64,000 bases of DNA from Bradyrhizobium sp. 4. GTDB lineage: Bacteria > Pseudomonadota > Alphaproteobacteria > Rhizobiales > Xanthobacteraceae. The stretch spans positions 1,426,001 through 1,490,000 of the forward strand of contig NZ_CP064686.1 in NCBI RefSeq assembly GCF_023100905.1, in the 5' to 3' direction. The translations under genes and the position numbers were made by a program. This document shows, piece after piece, positions 44,004 through 52,736 of the stretch. Each line of letters opens with the position of its first letter. The stretch's first letter is position 1. The notes beneath the pieces are model-generated. The model had not been told where the DNA came from and did not search any database. It saw only the letters and a program-made list of their open reading frames with translations.

Positions 44004-45521
44004 TCAGTTCTCGTCGGCTGCCGGGAGCGTGAAGCGGAATGTTGCGCCACCCGATGCGTTGCTCTCGGCCCACATGCGGCCGCCGTGAGCCTCGATGATG
44101 GAGCGGCTGATGGACAGTCCCACGCCCATGCCGGTCTCCTTGGTGGTGAAGAAGGTCTGAAACAGGTTTGAAATGACGTCGCCCTGGAAGCCGGACCCGC
44201 TGTCGGACACCTCCACTTCGATCACATCATCGGCGATGCGGCTGTTGGCAATAACGAGCTCGCGCCGCGGCGACTGCGCCATTGCTTCCAGCGCATTGCG
44301 AAACAGATTGACCAGGACTTGCTGGATCTGCACCCGGTCGGCGAGGACGAGATCGGCGTCCGGATCGAGCTTGAAGCGGAGCTGCACGTTCTGCTCGCGG
44401 GCGCCGGCAAGCCCAAGCGCGCCGGCTTCCTCGATCAGCTTGGACAGGCTCTCGACCCGCTTCTCGGACTCGCCGCGAGACACGAAGTCGCGTAAGCGCC
44501 GGATGATCTGGCCGGCGCGCAACGCCTGTTCGGCGGCGCGGTCCAGCGCGCTTTCGATCTTCCGTGTGTTCGGGTCGCTGCTGCCGGCGAGCAGCCGTCG
44601 CGAGCCCTTCATATAATTGCTGATCGCCGCCAGCGGCTGGTTGAGCTCGTGGGCGAGCGCAGAGGCCATCTCGCCCATCGCGGTCAGCCGCGAGACATGG
44701 ACGAGCTCGGACTGCAATTCCTGGAGCCGCGCCTGGGTCTGTTGATGCTCGGTGAGGTCGCGGATGAATCCGGTGAAATAAGGCTCGGCGCCCGACTGCA
44801 TCTCGCCGATCGCCAAATGCATCGGAAAGGTGGTTCCGTCGCGGCGCTTGCCTGTCACGATACGCCCGATGCCGATGATATGCGGATCTCCGGTGGTGCG
44901 GTAGCGCGCGATGTAGCCGTCGTGGCGGGTGCAGTCGGGCTCAGGCATCAGGATGCTGACGTTCTGGCCGATGGCCTCCTGCTCGGGCCAGCCGAACAGG
45001 CGCTCGGCCGCCGTGCTGAAGAGCTGGATGATGCCGTGGCCGTCGATGACGATCATTGCATCGGGAATGGTCTGGAGGATCGACTGGAGGTGAGTCTCGC
45101 GGGTGCGCAGTGCCTCCTCAACCTGTTTCTCCTCGTTGACGTCGAGAAAGATGCCGCTGAGATGGCGGGCGGCACCGGCGTCGTCCCGGATGAGACCTGC
45201 CCGGGCGCGAATCCAGCGCCCCAGGCCTGAGGCATTGGCAACTCTGAAGGATACGTCGAAGCCGCCGCCGTGGTCGACGACATGCTCGATCGCGCTCTCC
45301 AGGCGCGCGCGGTCCGCGGGACCGAGGCGCGAGAGAAGGAGTTCATAGCTCGCCGGTTGATTCCGTTCGATGCCGAGCAGCATTCTCGCGGTTTCCGACC
45401 ACTCCAGCTCGCGCGTCCTGAGATCGAGATCCCAGGTGCCGACGCCAAAGCCTTCGATCCGGACGCCGAAATGCTCGCCGCGAGCGTCCTCTGGCGGATG
45501 CGTTACGCGGCTCAGCGACAA
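44004..45521 (-). CDS. fixL: Oxygen-sensing haem PAS histidine kinase
   Basis: This 505-residue soluble sensor has two PAS domains. The second binds haem: His200 (TRHDGYIARY) is the proximal ligand and Arg220 (IIGIGRIV) the distal residue that couples O2 binding to kinase activity. A HisKA domain follows with phosphoacceptor His291 (ALAHELNQPLAAIS), then HATPase_c with NLFRNALEAM, VSDSGSGF and GMGVGLSISRSI. It starts with TTG at 45521, which has GGGAG eight bases upstream. This start gives exactly 505 residues and puts all three key residues at the B. diazoefficiens numbers. No transmembrane segments are seen, as in Bradyrhizobium and unlike S. meliloti. Confidence 0.95.
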   Translation of the reverse strand: MSLSRVTHPPEDARGEHFGVRIEGFGVGTWDLDLRTRELEWSETARMLLGIERNQPASYELLLSRLGPADRARLESAIEHVVDHGGGFDVSFRVANASGLGRWIRARAGLIRDDAGAARHLSGIFLDVNEEKQVEEALRTRETHLQSILQTIPDAMIVIDGHGIIQLFSTAAERLFGWPEQEAIGQNVSILMPEPDCTRHDGYIARYRTTGDPHIIGIGRIVTGKRRDGTTFPMHLAIGEMQSGAEPYFTGFIRDLTEHQQTQARLQELQSELVHVSRLTAMGEMASALAHELNQPLAAISNYMKGSRRLLAGSSDPNTRKIESALDRAAEQALRAGQIIRRLRDFVSRGESEKRVESLSKLIEEAGALGLAGAREQNVQLRFKLDPDADLVLADRVQIQQVLVNLFRNALEAMAQSPRRELVIANSRIADDVIEVEVSDSGSGFQGDVISNLFQTFFTTKETGMGVGLSISRSIIEAHGGRMWAESNASGGATFRFTLPAADEN

Positions 45522-45709
45522 GCTACTGCTCCCATTCTCCCGCGGCGGGGTTCCGTGGCGGCAATTTCGCCCAAGGCCGGACCGGAGGCAAGTTCGGATG
45601 TCTGATCGGCGGATTTCTCCCAACTGGGCGCCGAAAATTGATCTACCTCATCCTGCCTTGCGTCGGCGCGGCTAGATATCCACAGCAACGTACTGCCCGG
45701 AGGCTCCCG

Positions 45710-46536
45710 ATGACATATGCGACCGTGGTGGTCAGCCTGGCGCTCGATCAGCCCAACGAGGCACGTCTTCAGGTCGCGGGCGAACTCGCCGAGCGGTTCG
45801 AGGCGACCATTGTCGGCGTTGCCGCGGCGCAGTTCGCTCCGCCGCTCTATTTCGCAGATGGCGCCGAGGCCCTAGGGCTGATCGATCGGGAGCAGGCTTC
45901 CGTCAGGAACGCCTTGCCGAGCTGGAGGCGCAATTCCGCGCCGCGACGAAGGCGCGCGGCGGACACTCGGAATGGCGCAGCGCCCTGGATTTTCCCAGGC
46001 GGTTTGTCCTGGCGCAGGTGCGGTGCGCCGACATCGTCGTCAGCGGCGGATACAGCCCGCTTTCTCCGATGCCTTTTCGCTTGCAAGCCCGAAGGATCTG
46101 GTAATGCAGGCTGGCCGGCCGCTCCTGATGGTAACCGACGGAGTCAACTGGCTCGATCTGCGTAGCGTGCTCATAGTCTGGAAGGACACGCCCGAGGCAC
46201 GGCGGGCGGTTGTCGATGCATTGCCGAGGCTGCGCAACGCGAAGGACATAACCATCGTCGAGCTTCCGGAAGACGCTGGCGACGGCTCGGCCGCGATGGG
46301 GCGCGTCACGGACGTTGCCGCATGGCTCGCTCGCCACGGCCTCGCTGCGATCGCGCGCATCCCGGAAGCCGCGAGAAACCAAACCGCCGCCGCGCAATTA
46401 GAGAAGATCGCCTATAACATCGGCGCCGGCTTGATCGTCGCAGGCGCATCATTCGCGCTTCCGCGAGCTGATCCTCGGCGGCGCCACGCATCATCTGATG
46501 ACGCAATCGGCCCGCTGCGTGTTGCTGTCGCACTGA
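45710..46536 (+). pseudogene. Universal stress protein (UspA family), frameshifted
   Basis: Three or four frames recover a full-length two-domain Usp: MTYATVVVSLALDQPNEARL, LAERFEATIVGVAAAQF, then RLAELEAQFRAATKARGGHS, IVVSGGYS, ASPKDLVMQAGRPLLMVTDG, VLIVWKDTPEARRAVVDALP, and finally RFRELILGGATHHLMTQSAR to a stop at 46536. Frame changes occur near 45890, 46080 and 46445. It stands divergently from fixL, where related strains keep a Usp-type gene. Some lesions could be sequencing errors, but three in one gene argue for decay. Confidence 0.8.
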
Positions 46537-46572
46537 CGGCTGGCGAACCCAGACCAATCGAGGAGGACGCGC

Positions 46573-46998
46573 GTGTACAAGTCTCTTGAACAGACCGTCG
46601 GCGGCTACATGATACGCAACGTACGGACGGCTCAGTGCGATCTCGACCTGCTCGAACTCAGCGAGATGTTCGAGCGCGACGATTTCAACTCCTATCCAGT
46701 CGAGGATGACGGGCAGGTGGTCGGCATCGTCACCAAATTCGACATCCTGAAGTGTTTCGCCTTCACGCCGAGCCAGATGCTGCCGCGCTATCCCGACCTG
46801 ATGAGCCGCAAGATCGGCGACGTCATGACGCCCGAGTTCATCTATGTCAGCCCCGACACGAGGCTGACGCGCGTGCTCCAGATCATGGTCGAGCATCGCA
46901 TCAGGAGCATCATCGTGCTCGACGGCGCACAGAAGCTGGTCGGCATCATCGCCCGCGAGGACGTCATCGCGGCGCTCAAGGCCACCGCGCGGGACTGA
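46573..46998 (+). CDS. CBS-domain pair protein
   Basis: This 141-residue protein consists of two CBS domains: GGYMIRNVRTAQCDLDLLEL...SYPVEDDGQVVGIVTKFDIL, and IGDVMTPEFIYVSPDTRLTR...IRSIIVLDGAQKLVGIIARE. CBS pairs bind adenosyl nucleotides and sense energy state. It starts with GTG preceded by AGGAGG at seven bases. It follows the broken Usp gene and precedes fixN, an arrangement suggesting that it belongs to the microaerobic regulon, although no FixK2 box lies directly before it. Confidence 0.88.
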   Translation: MYKSLEQTVGGYMIRNVRTAQCDLDLLELSEMFERDDFNSYPVEDDGQVVGIVTKFDILKCFAFTPSQMLPRYPDLMSRKIGDVMTPEFIYVSPDTRLTRVLQIMVEHRIRSIIVLDGAQKLVGIIAREDVIAALKATARD

Positions 46999-47124
46999 TC
47001 CCGCGATTTCAAGCTCCGTGATTTTCCGGAGGCAATGCTTCGCGGTGTGCGCCGTGCCGTGCGCAAGCAATTGATACTACTCCCTGATCCGCATCGGTCT
47101 CACATCAACGGAAATCCAGCTAGC

Positions 47125-47138
47125 TTGATTTCAATCAA
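47125..47138. promoter_or_regulatory. FixK2 box upstream of fixNOQP
   Basis: TTGATTTCAATCAA is a perfect TTGAT-N4-ATCAA palindrome 57 bases before fixN, the consensus FixK2-binding site and the expected control element of this operon. Confidence 0.93.
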
Positions 47139-47194
47139 TTCCCCGCGAGGGCGGATGTGGTTTCTGGCGGCGTGTTCTTTCAGAGAGAATCCGC

Positions 47195-48844
47195 ATGAGC
47201 CAGCCCGCCCTCTCCAAATCCATGACGTCAGGTGAAAGCGGCCTGGCTGTCGTGTTCGCAGTCACCGCCTTCTTCTGCTTAATCGCCTCGGCCAAGGCGC
47301 TCGACGCGCCCTTCGCCTTCCACGCTGCGCTCAGCGCGGCCGCGAGCCTGGCCGCGGTGTTCTGCATCATCAACCGGTACTTCGATCGCGCGGCGGCGCT
47401 GCCGCCGGCGGAGATCAACGGCCGCCCCAACTACAACATGGGCCCGATCAAGTTTTCCTCCTTCATGGCGATGTTCTGGGGCATCGCGGGCTTCCTCGTC
47501 GGCCTGATCATCGCCTCGCAACTGGCCTGGCCGGCGCTGAACTTCGATCTGCCCTGGACCAGCTTCGGCCGTCTGCGTCCTCTGCACACCTCGGCGGTGA
47601 TCTTCGCCTTTGGCGGCAACGTGCTGATCGCCACGTCCTTCTACGTCGTCCAGAAGAGCTGCCGCGTACGCCTTGCCGGCGATCTCGCGCCCTGGTTCGT
47701 GGTCGTCGGATACAACTTCTTCATCCTGATCGCAGGCACCGGCTATCTGCTCGGCGTCACCCAGTCCAAGGAATATGCGGAGCCGGAATGGTACGCCGAT
47801 CTCTGGCTGACCATCGTCTGGGTCACCTATCTGCTGGTCTTCCTTGCCACCATCATCAAGCGCAAGGAACCGCACATCTTCGTCGCGAACTGGTTCTATC
47901 TCGCCTTCATCGTGACGATCGCGGTCCTGCATCTCGGCAACAATCCGGCCCTCCCGGTCTCGGTGTTCGGCTCAAAATCCTATGTCGCCTGGGGCGGCAT
48001 CCAGGACGCCATGTTCCAGTGGTGGTACGGCCATAACGCGGTCGGCTTCTTCCTGACCGCCGGTTTCCTCGCCATCATGTACTACTTCATCCCGAAGCGC
48101 GCCGAGCGGCCGATCTATTCCTACCGTCTCTCGATCATCCACTTCTGGGCCCTGATCTTCCTCTATATCTGGGCCGGTCCGCATCACCTGCACTACACGG
48201 CGCTGCCGGATTGGACGCAGACGCTCGGCATGACCTTCTCGATCATGCTGTGGATGCCCTCCTGGGGCGGCATGATCAACGGCCTGATGACGCTGTCGGG
48301 CGCCTGGGACAAGCTGCGCACCGACCCCGTGCTGCGCATACTCGTCGTCTCCGTCGCCTTCTACGGCATGTCGACGTTCGAAGGCCCGATGATGTCGATC
48401 AAGGTCGTCAACTCGCTCAGCCATTACACCGACTGGACCATCGGTCACGTGCATTCCGGCGCGCTCGGCTGGGTCGGCTTCGTCTCCTTCGGCGCGCTCT
48501 ACTGCCTGGTGCCGTGGGTCTGGAATCGCAAGGGACTCTACAGCCTGAAGCTCGTCAACTGGCACTTCTGGATCGCAACCCTCGGCATCGTTCTCTACAT
48601 CTCGGCGATGTGGGTGTCCGGCATCCTCCAGGGCCTGATGTGGCGCGCCTACACCTCGCTCGGCTTCCTTGAATATTCCTTCATCGAGACCGTCGAGGCG
48701 ATGCATCCCTTCTACATCATCCGCGCCGCCGGCGGCGCCCTGTTCCTGATCGGCGCGCTGATCATGGCCTATAATCTCTGGATGACGGTTCGCGTCGGCG
48801 AAGCGGAAGTCCAGAGGCCCGTCGCTCTTCAGCCGGCGGAATGA
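47195..48844 (+). CDS. fixN: cbb3-type cytochrome c oxidase subunit I
   Basis: This 549-residue catalytic subunit of the high-affinity cbb3 oxidase reduces O2 at nanomolar levels in bacteroids. About 12-14 membrane segments are visible. Haem and copper ligands lie in RLRPLHTSAVIFAF, QWWYGHNAVGFF (CuB region, with the Tyr-His pattern), AGPHHLHYTALP (His-His of CuB) and HYTDWTIGHVHSGALGW (haem b and b3 His). It is the first gene of fixNOQP, 57 bases after a perfect FixK2 box. ATG at 47195; fixO follows after ten bases. Confidence 0.96.
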   Translation: MSQPALSKSMTSGESGLAVVFAVTAFFCLIASAKALDAPFAFHAALSAAASLAAVFCIINRYFDRAAALPPAEINGRPNYNMGPIKFSSFMAMFWGIAGFLVGLIIASQLAWPALNFDLPWTSFGRLRPLHTSAVIFAFGGNVLIATSFYVVQKSCRVRLAGDLAPWFVVVGYNFFILIAGTGYLLGVTQSKEYAEPEWYADLWLTIVWVTYLLVFLATIIKRKEPHIFVANWFYLAFIVTIAVLHLGNNPALPVSVFGSKSYVAWGGIQDAMFQWWYGHNAVGFFLTAGFLAIMYYFIPKRAERPIYSYRLSIIHFWALIFLYIWAGPHHLHYTALPDWTQTLGMTFSIMLWMPSWGGMINGLMTLSGAWDKLRTDPVLRILVVSVAFYGMSTFEGPMMSIKVVNSLSHYTDWTIGHVHSGALGWVGFVSFGALYCLVPWVWNRKGLYSLKLVNWHFWIATLGIVLYISAMWVSGILQGLMWRAYTSLGFLEYSFIETVEAMHPFYIIRAAGGALFLIGALIMAYNLWMTVRVGEAEVQRPVALQPAE

Positions 48845-48854
48845 GGAGTTTTCC

Positions 48855-49589
48855 ATGTCGTTCTGGACACGCCATCAAGTCTTCGAGAAGAACTCGATCA
48901 TCCTGATCGTCGGCATCCTGCTGGTGATCGCGATCGGCGGTCTCGTCGAGATCACGCCGCTGTTCTACCTCAAGAGCACGATCGAGGCGGTCGACGGGGT
49001 GCGGCCCTATACGCCACTGGAGCTCGCAGGCCGCAACGTCTACGTCCGCGAAGGCTGTTATCTCTGCCACTCGCAGATGATCCGCCCCCTGCGCGACGAG
49101 GTCGAGCGCTACGGCCACTTCTCGCTCGCCGCCGAGAGCATGTTCGACCACCCGTTCCAGTGGGGCTCGAAGCGCACCGGTCCCGATCTTGCCCGCGTCG
49201 GCGCCAAATATTCCGACGACTGGCACGTCAACCATCTGACCAACCCGCGCGCCATCGTGCCGCAGTCGGTGATGCCGGGCTATCCGTTCCTCAGTCAGAC
49301 CGAGGTCGATCCCGACACGATCGCCGACCACATGCGCACGCTGAGAACCGTCGGGGTGCCCTACAGCGACGATCAGATCGCGAGCGCCAGCGCCGATGTG
49401 AAGGCCCAGGCCGATCCGGATAATTCCGGCAGCGATGCCTTCAGCAAGCGCTACGTCAAGGCCGTCGTGCGCAATTTCGACGGCAAGACCGGCACGCCGA
49501 CCGAAATGGACGCGCTGATCGCATATTTGCAGATGCTCGGCACGCTGGTCGACTTCAAGATCTACAACGATAAAGCCAATCTTCGCTGA
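48855..49589 (+). CDS. fixO: cbb3 oxidase monohaem cytochrome c subunit
   Basis: This 244-residue subunit II has an N-terminal membrane anchor (IILIVGILLVIAIGGLVEIT). One c-type haem site follows, GCYLCHSQMIRP (CxxCH), with the axial Met expected in the later SVMPGYPFL region. It carries electrons between FixP and FixN at the periplasmic face. The start has AGGAG upstream. It is the second gene of the operon. Confidence 0.96.
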   Translation: MSFWTRHQVFEKNSIILIVGILLVIAIGGLVEITPLFYLKSTIEAVDGVRPYTPLELAGRNVYVREGCYLCHSQMIRPLRDEVERYGHFSLAAESMFDHPFQWGSKRTGPDLARVGAKYSDDWHVNHLTNPRAIVPQSVMPGYPFLSQTEVDPDTIADHMRTLRTVGVPYSDDQIASASADVKAQADPDNSGSDAFSKRYVKAVVRNFDGKTGTPTEMDALIAYLQMLGTLVDFKIYNDKANLR

Positions 49590-49602
49590 GAAGGCATCAA
49601 CG

Positions 49603-49767
49603 ATGAAAGCCATCCTGACACTCGACAATCTTGCGTCCGGTCTCGTGACCACGATCTGGACGCCGGTCTTCATCGCGATCTTTCTCGCGATCATCGCCTA
49701 CGCATTTTGGCCTCGCAACAAGGCCGCTTTCGACGAAGCGGCACACCTGCCGTTGCGGGAGGAGTGA
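49603..49767 (+). CDS. fixQ: cbb3 oxidase small subunit
   Basis: This 54-residue membrane protein has one hydrophobic helix (IWTPVFIAIFLAIIAYAFWP) followed by a short acidic tail (AFDEAAHLPLREE). It corresponds to CcoQ/FixQ, which helps stabilise the oxidase. It lies 13 bases after fixO and six bases before fixP; GGAGG at its own end serves fixP. Confidence 0.94.
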   Translation: MKAILTLDNLASGLVTTIWTPVFIAIFLAIIAYAFWPRNKAAFDEAAHLPLREE

Positions 49768-49773
49768 GAGATC

Positions 49774-50649
49774 ATGACCGATCATCATAGCGACATCGAT
49801 TCCGTCACCGGCACGTCCACGACCGGGCACGAGTGGGACGGCATCAAGGAACTCAACACGCCGCTGCCGCGCTGGTGGGTAATCACCTTCTACCTCACCA
49901 TCGTCTGGGCGATCGGCTACTGGCTCGTCTATCCGGCCTGGCCGCTGATCTCCAGCAACACCACGGGCATGTTCGGATACTCGTCCCGCGCCGACGTCGC
50001 AGTCGAGCTCGCAAACCTCGAGAAGATCCGCGGCGACAAGATGATGGCGCTGGGCGCGGCCTCGCTCGCCGACATCGAAAAGGATCCGGCCTTGCTGGCG
50101 CTCGCCCGCGCCAAGGGCAAGACGGTGTTCGGCGACAATTGCGCGCCGTGTCACGGCAGCGGCGGCGCCGGCGCGAAAGGCTATCCGAACCTGAACGACG
50201 ATGACTGGCTGTGGGGCGGCACGCTCGACCAGATCATGCAGACCATCCAGTTCGGCGCGCGTTCCGGTCACGTCAAGGCGCATGAGGGCCAGATGCTCGC
50301 CTTCGGCAAGGACGGCGTGCTGAAGCCGGACGAGATCGTCACGGTCGCCAATTACGTGCGGTCGCTATCGGGCTTGCCAACCCGCAAGGGCTACGACGCG
50401 GCGAAGGGCGAAAAGATCTTCGCCGAGAATTGCGTCGCCTGCCATGGCGATGGCGGTAAGGGCAACCCCGAGATGGGCGCGCCGAACCTCACCGACAAGA
50501 TCTGGCTCTATGGCTCGGACGAGGCGAGCCTGATCGAGACCATCAGCCTAGGCCGCGCCGGCGTTATGCCGGCCTGGGAGGGGCGGCTCGATCCGGCCAC
50601 CATCAAGGCCATGGCGGTCTACGTCCACTCGCTGGGCGGTGGAAAATAG
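49774..50649 (+). CDS. fixP: cbb3 oxidase dihaem cytochrome c subunit
   Basis: This 291-residue subunit III has one membrane segment (WVITFYLTIVWAIGYWLVYP) and two cytochrome c domains with NCAPCHGSGG and NCVACHGDGG (both CxxCH). The methionine ligands probably lie in EGQMLAFGKDG and GVMPAWEGRLD. It takes electrons from the bc1/cytochrome c pool and passes them to FixO. The N-terminal SVTGTSTTGHEWDGIKEL stretch is the conserved FixP start. Last gene of fixNOQP. Confidence 0.96.
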   Translation: MTDHHSDIDSVTGTSTTGHEWDGIKELNTPLPRWWVITFYLTIVWAIGYWLVYPAWPLISSNTTGMFGYSSRADVAVELANLEKIRGDKMMALGAASLADIEKDPALLALARAKGKTVFGDNCAPCHGSGGAGAKGYPNLNDDDWLWGGTLDQIMQTIQFGARSGHVKAHEGQMLAFGKDGVLKPDEIVTVANYVRSLSGLPTRKGYDAAKGEKIFAENCVACHGDGGKGNPEMGAPNLTDKIWLYGSDEASLIETISLGRAGVMPAWEGRLDPATIKAMAVYVHSLGGGK

Positions 50650-50663
50650 CCCATTGACGGAAG

Positions 50664-50686
50664 ACGGGCGAACAAAACGCCCCCGT
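50664..50686 (+). terminator. Weak hairpin after fixP
   Basis: GGGCG-aacaaaa-CGCCC forms a short stem between fixP and the fixG promoter region, without a clear T-run. It could attenuate read-through. Confidence 0.3.
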
Positions 50687-50700
50687 TTGCGCTGGATCAA
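50687..50700. promoter_or_regulatory. Probable degenerate FixK2 box upstream of fixGHIS
   Basis: TTGCGCTGGATCAA keeps the outer TTG...ATCAA of the FixK2 consensus, with CG for AT in the left half. It lies 58 bases before fixG, the same distance as the perfect box before fixN, which supports it. Confidence 0.7.
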
Positions 50701-50757
50701 CTGACGCCGCGGCGTCGGGTCTAGGTTTAATCGCACCTTTGCGAGAAGCTTTTGACG

Positions 50758-52224
50758 ATGAACAAGACCGTGAACCCGAACGACCTCACATCGGACGACG
50801 ATTACGGGCCGCTCTACGCAGCCCGGAAGAAGGTCTATCCCCAGAGCGTCTCCGGCACCTTCCGCCGGATCAAATGGGGCCTGATGGCGTTCTGCCTCGG
50901 CATCTACTACTTCCTGCCCTTCGTGCGCTGGAACCGCGGTCTCGGCGCTCCGAGCCAGGCGGTGCTGATCGATCTGCCCAACAGCCGCTTCTACTTCTTT
51001 TTCATCGAGCTGTGGCCGCAGGAGGTCTACTACTTCACGGGCCTGTTGATCGTCGCCGCGGTGGCGCTGTTCCTGATGAACTCGGTCGGCGGCCGCATCT
51101 GGTGCGGCTATCTCTGTCCCCAGACGGTCTGGACCGACCTGTTCTACGCCGTCGAGCGCCTGATCGAAGGCGACCGGCGCGAGCGGATGAAGAAGGACAA
51201 ATCGTCCGACCCGACGAGGCTCGAGCGCATCTCGGAGATCGTGCTCAAGCATTCGATCTGGCTCCTGATCGCCTGGTGGACGGGCGGCGCCTGGGTGCTC
51301 TATTTCAACGACGCGCCGACGCTGGTGAAGCAGCTCGTCACCTTCGAGGCGCCGATGATCGCCTATGCCTGGATCGGCATTCTCACCGCGATGACCTATG
51401 TGCTCGCCGGATTCATGCGCGAGCAGGTCTGCGTCTATATGTGCCCCTGGCCGCGGATCCAGGCGGCGCTCACCGACGAATGGGCGCTCAACGTCACCTA
51501 CCGCTACGACCGCGGCGAGAAGCGCACCTCGGTCAAGAAGGCGATCGAGCTGCGCGCCATCGGTGAGCACGCTGGCGACTGCGTCGACTGCTATCAATGC
51601 GTCGCGGTCTGCCCGACCGGCATCGATATCCGCAACGGGCCGCAGCTCGAATGCATCCAGTGCGGCCTCTGCATCGATGCCTGCGACAACGTGATGACCA
51701 AGATCGGCCGTCCGAAGCGGCTGATCGGCTACGACAACGACATCAATATCCATCGCCGCCAGGAAGGCAAGGCGCCGGTCTACCGCATCGTCCGTCCCCG
51801 CACCGTCGCCTACAGCGCGATCATCGCGGCCGTCGGCGGCATCATGATCTACACCCTCGCGACCCGCAGCCTGCTCGACGTCAACGTGCTGCACGACCGC
51901 AATCCGGTCGCCGTCAGGCTCAGCGACGGCTCGATCCGCAACGCCTATACGGTGCGGCTGCTGAACAAGAGCGGTTATGACCGCGTCATCGCGATCGACG
52001 CGAACGGTCCGGCCAACGCGACCATTCACGTCACCGGCGTTGATTCCGTGACGCCGGACCGGCCGATGATCGTGATCCCCCGCGACTCCACCAGCGAGTT
52101 GCGGCTGCTCGTCACCGCGCCGGCGGACAGCAATCCAGAGAAGTCTATTCCCGTCCGCTTCCACGTCACCGATATCGGGCTCGGCGAGGCCGCGTCCGCC
52201 ACCGACAATTTCGTCTCACCGTAA
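50758..52224 (+). CDS. fixG: Membrane-bound ferredoxin-type oxidoreductase for cbb3 assembly (CcoG/RdxA)
   Basis: This 488-residue membrane iron-sulfur protein has about five membrane segments and two 4Fe-4S ferredoxin sites, CVDCYQCVAVCPTGID and CIQCGLCIDAC. Additional CGYLCPQTVW and CVYMCPWPR motifs are typical of the CcoG/RdxA/NapH group. CcoG is thought to reduce Cu(II) for the oxidase metal centre. A C-terminal Ig-like domain (IHVTGVDSVTPDRPMIVIPR) lies in the periplasm. ATG at 50758 is preferred to a TTG six bases earlier. First gene of fixGHIS. Confidence 0.95.
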   Translation: MNKTVNPNDLTSDDDYGPLYAARKKVYPQSVSGTFRRIKWGLMAFCLGIYYFLPFVRWNRGLGAPSQAVLIDLPNSRFYFFFIELWPQEVYYFTGLLIVAAVALFLMNSVGGRIWCGYLCPQTVWTDLFYAVERLIEGDRRERMKKDKSSDPTRLERISEIVLKHSIWLLIAWWTGGAWVLYFNDAPTLVKQLVTFEAPMIAYAWIGILTAMTYVLAGFMREQVCVYMCPWPRIQAALTDEWALNVTYRYDRGEKRTSVKKAIELRAIGEHAGDCVDCYQCVAVCPTGIDIRNGPQLECIQCGLCIDACDNVMTKIGRPKRLIGYDNDINIHRRQEGKAPVYRIVRPRTVAYSAIIAAVGGIMIYTLATRSLLDVNVLHDRNPVAVRLSDGSIRNAYTVRLLNKSGYDRVIAIDANGPANATIHVTGVDSVTPDRPMIVIPRDSTSELRLLVTAPADSNPEKSIPVRFHVTDIGLGEAASATDNFVSP

Positions 52225-52239
52225 GTCCAGGAGACACCC

Positions 52240-52725
52240 ATGGCATCCAAGCCGCTGACCGGGACCAAGGTGTTCCCGATGCTGGTCGCCTTCTTCGGCG
52301 TCGTGATCGGCGTCAACGTGACCATGATGAAGCTTGCGATCGCGACGCTGCCCGGCACCGACGTCGACAGCCCCTATGCCGCAGGCCTCATTTATGACCG
52401 CGAGATCTCGGCGGCGCAGGACCAAGCCGCGCGCAAATGGCAGGTTAACGCTCATATCGAGCGGCGCGCCGATGGCAATGCCGTGCTCCAGGTCGAAGCG
52501 CGCGACGCTGCCGGGCATCCGGTGAGCGGGTTGAAGTTCGGCGGCCGCCTGGAGCGGCCGACCGACAAGCGAGCTGATCTCGCGGTCGAGCTCTCGGAGG
52601 CCGGCATCGGCATCTATCGCGGCAATGCCGCCTCCGTCGCGCCCGGGCAATGGGACATGGTGATCGAGGGCGAATTGCGTGGCGCGCGCGTCTTCCTGTC
52701 ACGCAACCGCGTCATTCTGAACTGA
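52240..52725 (+). CDS. fixH: cbb3 oxidase assembly protein FixH
   Basis: This 161-residue protein has one N-terminal membrane segment (FPMLVAFFGVVIGVNVTMMK) and a periplasmic domain rich in beta strands, with SPYAAGLIYDREISAAQDQA and GQWDMVIEGELRG as family marks. FixH (CcoH) stays with the oxidase and is needed for its assembly. AGGAG lies ten bases before ATG. fixI follows after 11 bases. Confidence 0.94.
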   Translation: MASKPLTGTKVFPMLVAFFGVVIGVNVTMMKLAIATLPGTDVDSPYAAGLIYDREISAAQDQAARKWQVNAHIERRADGNAVLQVEARDAAGHPVSGLKFGGRLERPTDKRADLAVELSEAGIGIYRGNAASVAPGQWDMVIEGELRGARVFLSRNRVILN

Positions 52726-52736
52726 AGGATTTCGCC

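Noticed and set aside
50548..52164. 538-codon minus-strand open frame
   Set aside because: Antisense shadow of fixG, caused by high G+C and third-position bias; composition is Asp/His/Arg-rich with no family likeness.
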